Of a stretch of DNA of 64,000 nt, positions 62,970-64,000 are shown one piece after another. Location of the stretch: positions 7,688,001-7,752,000 of the forward strand of contig CM114273.1 in the NCBI GenBank assembly GCA_050084515.1, read 5' to 3'. The position numbers and the translations under genes were made by a program. The notes below the pieces were generated by a model. The model was not told where the DNA came from. It did not search any database and worked only from the letters and a program-made list of their open reading frames with translations. The stretch is from Blasia pusilla (taxonomy: Eukaryota; Marchantiophyta; Marchantiopsida; Blasiales). The first letter of the stretch is position 1, and every line of letters starts with the position of its first letter.

Positions 62970-64000
62970 GATTCTTCATTGCAAATCTCCACATCTTTGA
63001 ACTTGCCCAAACCAAAGAATTAAAAGCCTATTAATGTAGGCCCTCTATAATCATGTATATCTATATTTTTATTATGGGAAAGTCTTTTCATTTTCCGAAC
63101 TCTTTTTGAGATATTTTCAGCCAGTAAATAAGATAACTTGTTTTTTCAGAAAAGATTGTTAAAATATAATTTAAAATAAAAATTTGAACGTCTTGACAGT
63201 TAATTATGGGAAGAATCTCGTGACACTGTGTTTCATAAGCGTATGGAATGTGGTGAATGTAGCTCGTACGGCGACTCCTTTTTTTCAAGCTTTCCATTCA
63301 GCCCGGCCGGTGTGCCTTCGTTCTCCACCGACAGGACTTTGTTCTCCTTCAAATTCCTCCTCCGTCCGTCGGGGGGAAAACGTAAATGGAGCTCCGTTTA
63401 GAACGGACAGACCATATTCGGGTCGATGTGGCTTCAAACGAAGGCGCATGCACAGGAATCGGAAGGGCCAGAGTGGGGATGGAATCGGACATGAGTTGGG
63501 TATGACATGCTTCCATGGAAGACTGGAAAAAGTGGAAGCGGAACAGGAAGAGCTCCGGAAATGGAAGTCGAAGTTGAGGAAACTATTCGAAAGTGGCGCT
63601 CAGAGATTACTTACATTTCGTACGTCGCGCAGGCAATCAACACTTTTCCCCTATCAACCTTTTCCATCCCACGGAGAAACTGCATTTTTCTCCTGAAAAT
63701 CCGTCCCGTTTCGTAAACTGCGCCTTCTTGAGTATCCAAAGCGTGAAGAGTACTTTTCTTCACGTAGATTGCAGGATTCATCGAAGGCTCATCAATCGAC
63801 TAATCGTTTGATGTCTCCCTACGCCTAATTATTAGCGTTGTAGTACTTATCCATCTTCTTTTCCATTCTTCAGTCATTTGTAGAAGTATCTTAAGCTTAT
63901 CTCCTGTTTTTATTGTGCAACTAGTAGGATAACACCTGAAGCTGTTGATGAAAGTGTATTCAGATTGTAGGCAATATGTCCCTATGGAAAGTAAATTGTG
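62970..64000. other. Unassigned right end, partly GC-rich
   Basis: After an AT-rich stretch to about 63.25 kb the composition rises and a 170-codon plus frame spans 63,184-63,696, with a charged segment near its middle (RLEKVEAEQEELRKWKSKLR) that could form a short coiled coil. No family was recognised. By analogy with the other GC-rich islands this could be the 5' part of a gene continuing beyond the window on the plus strand. Confidence 0.3.

Overview
The window reads as nuclear DNA of a land plant that makes swimming sperm: a moss, liverwort, hornwort, lycophyte or fern, or less likely a cycad or Ginkgo. Three things in the sequence support this. Genes are split into many short exons with GT-AG introns. 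Two genes are plant-type: a plastid-targeted GDT1-family transporter and a BODYGUARD-type alpha/beta hydrolase. The third gene is an ortholog of ZMYND10, a factor for assembling axonemal dynein arms, which is expected only where motile flagella exist. The long spacers are AT-rich and full of decayed Helitrons plus one Ty3/gypsy chromovirus, which fits a seed-free plant. I cannot name the species.

Layout. 1-6.1 kb: two decayed Helitron-like replicase remnants in opposite orientations. 6.1-17.3 kb: no recognisable gene, several Helitron 3' termini and a long GA microsatellite. 17.3-21.9 kb, minus strand: an 11-exon PAM71/GDT1-like gene, followed by its GC-rich upstream region to about 22.8 kb. 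22.8 to about 29 kb, minus strand: the best preserved Helitron, with Rep and PIF1 helicase and doubled 3' termini. 29.6-38.4 kb: spacer with small tandem duplications and more Helitron ends. 39.5-41.9 kb, plus strand: a 5-exon BODYGUARD-like gene. 42.7-50.9 kb, minus strand: the ZMYND10-like gene, at least 18 exons, convergent with BODYGUARD. 51.9-57.6 kb: AT-rich spacer with a fourth Helitron remnant. 57.65-62.97 kb, plus strand: Ty3/gypsy pol pseudogene, a single LTR, then a primer-binding site and gag. The last kilobase is unassigned.

The three host genes do not form a pathway. They are a thylakoid or envelope Mn/Ca transporter, a cuticle-related secreted hydrolase and a cytoplasmic dynein-arm assembly factor. 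Exon boundaries were read by eye from reading frame, splice consensus and phase, and from remembered family sequences. The first two exons of the transporter and one internal exon of ZMYND10 are not settled.
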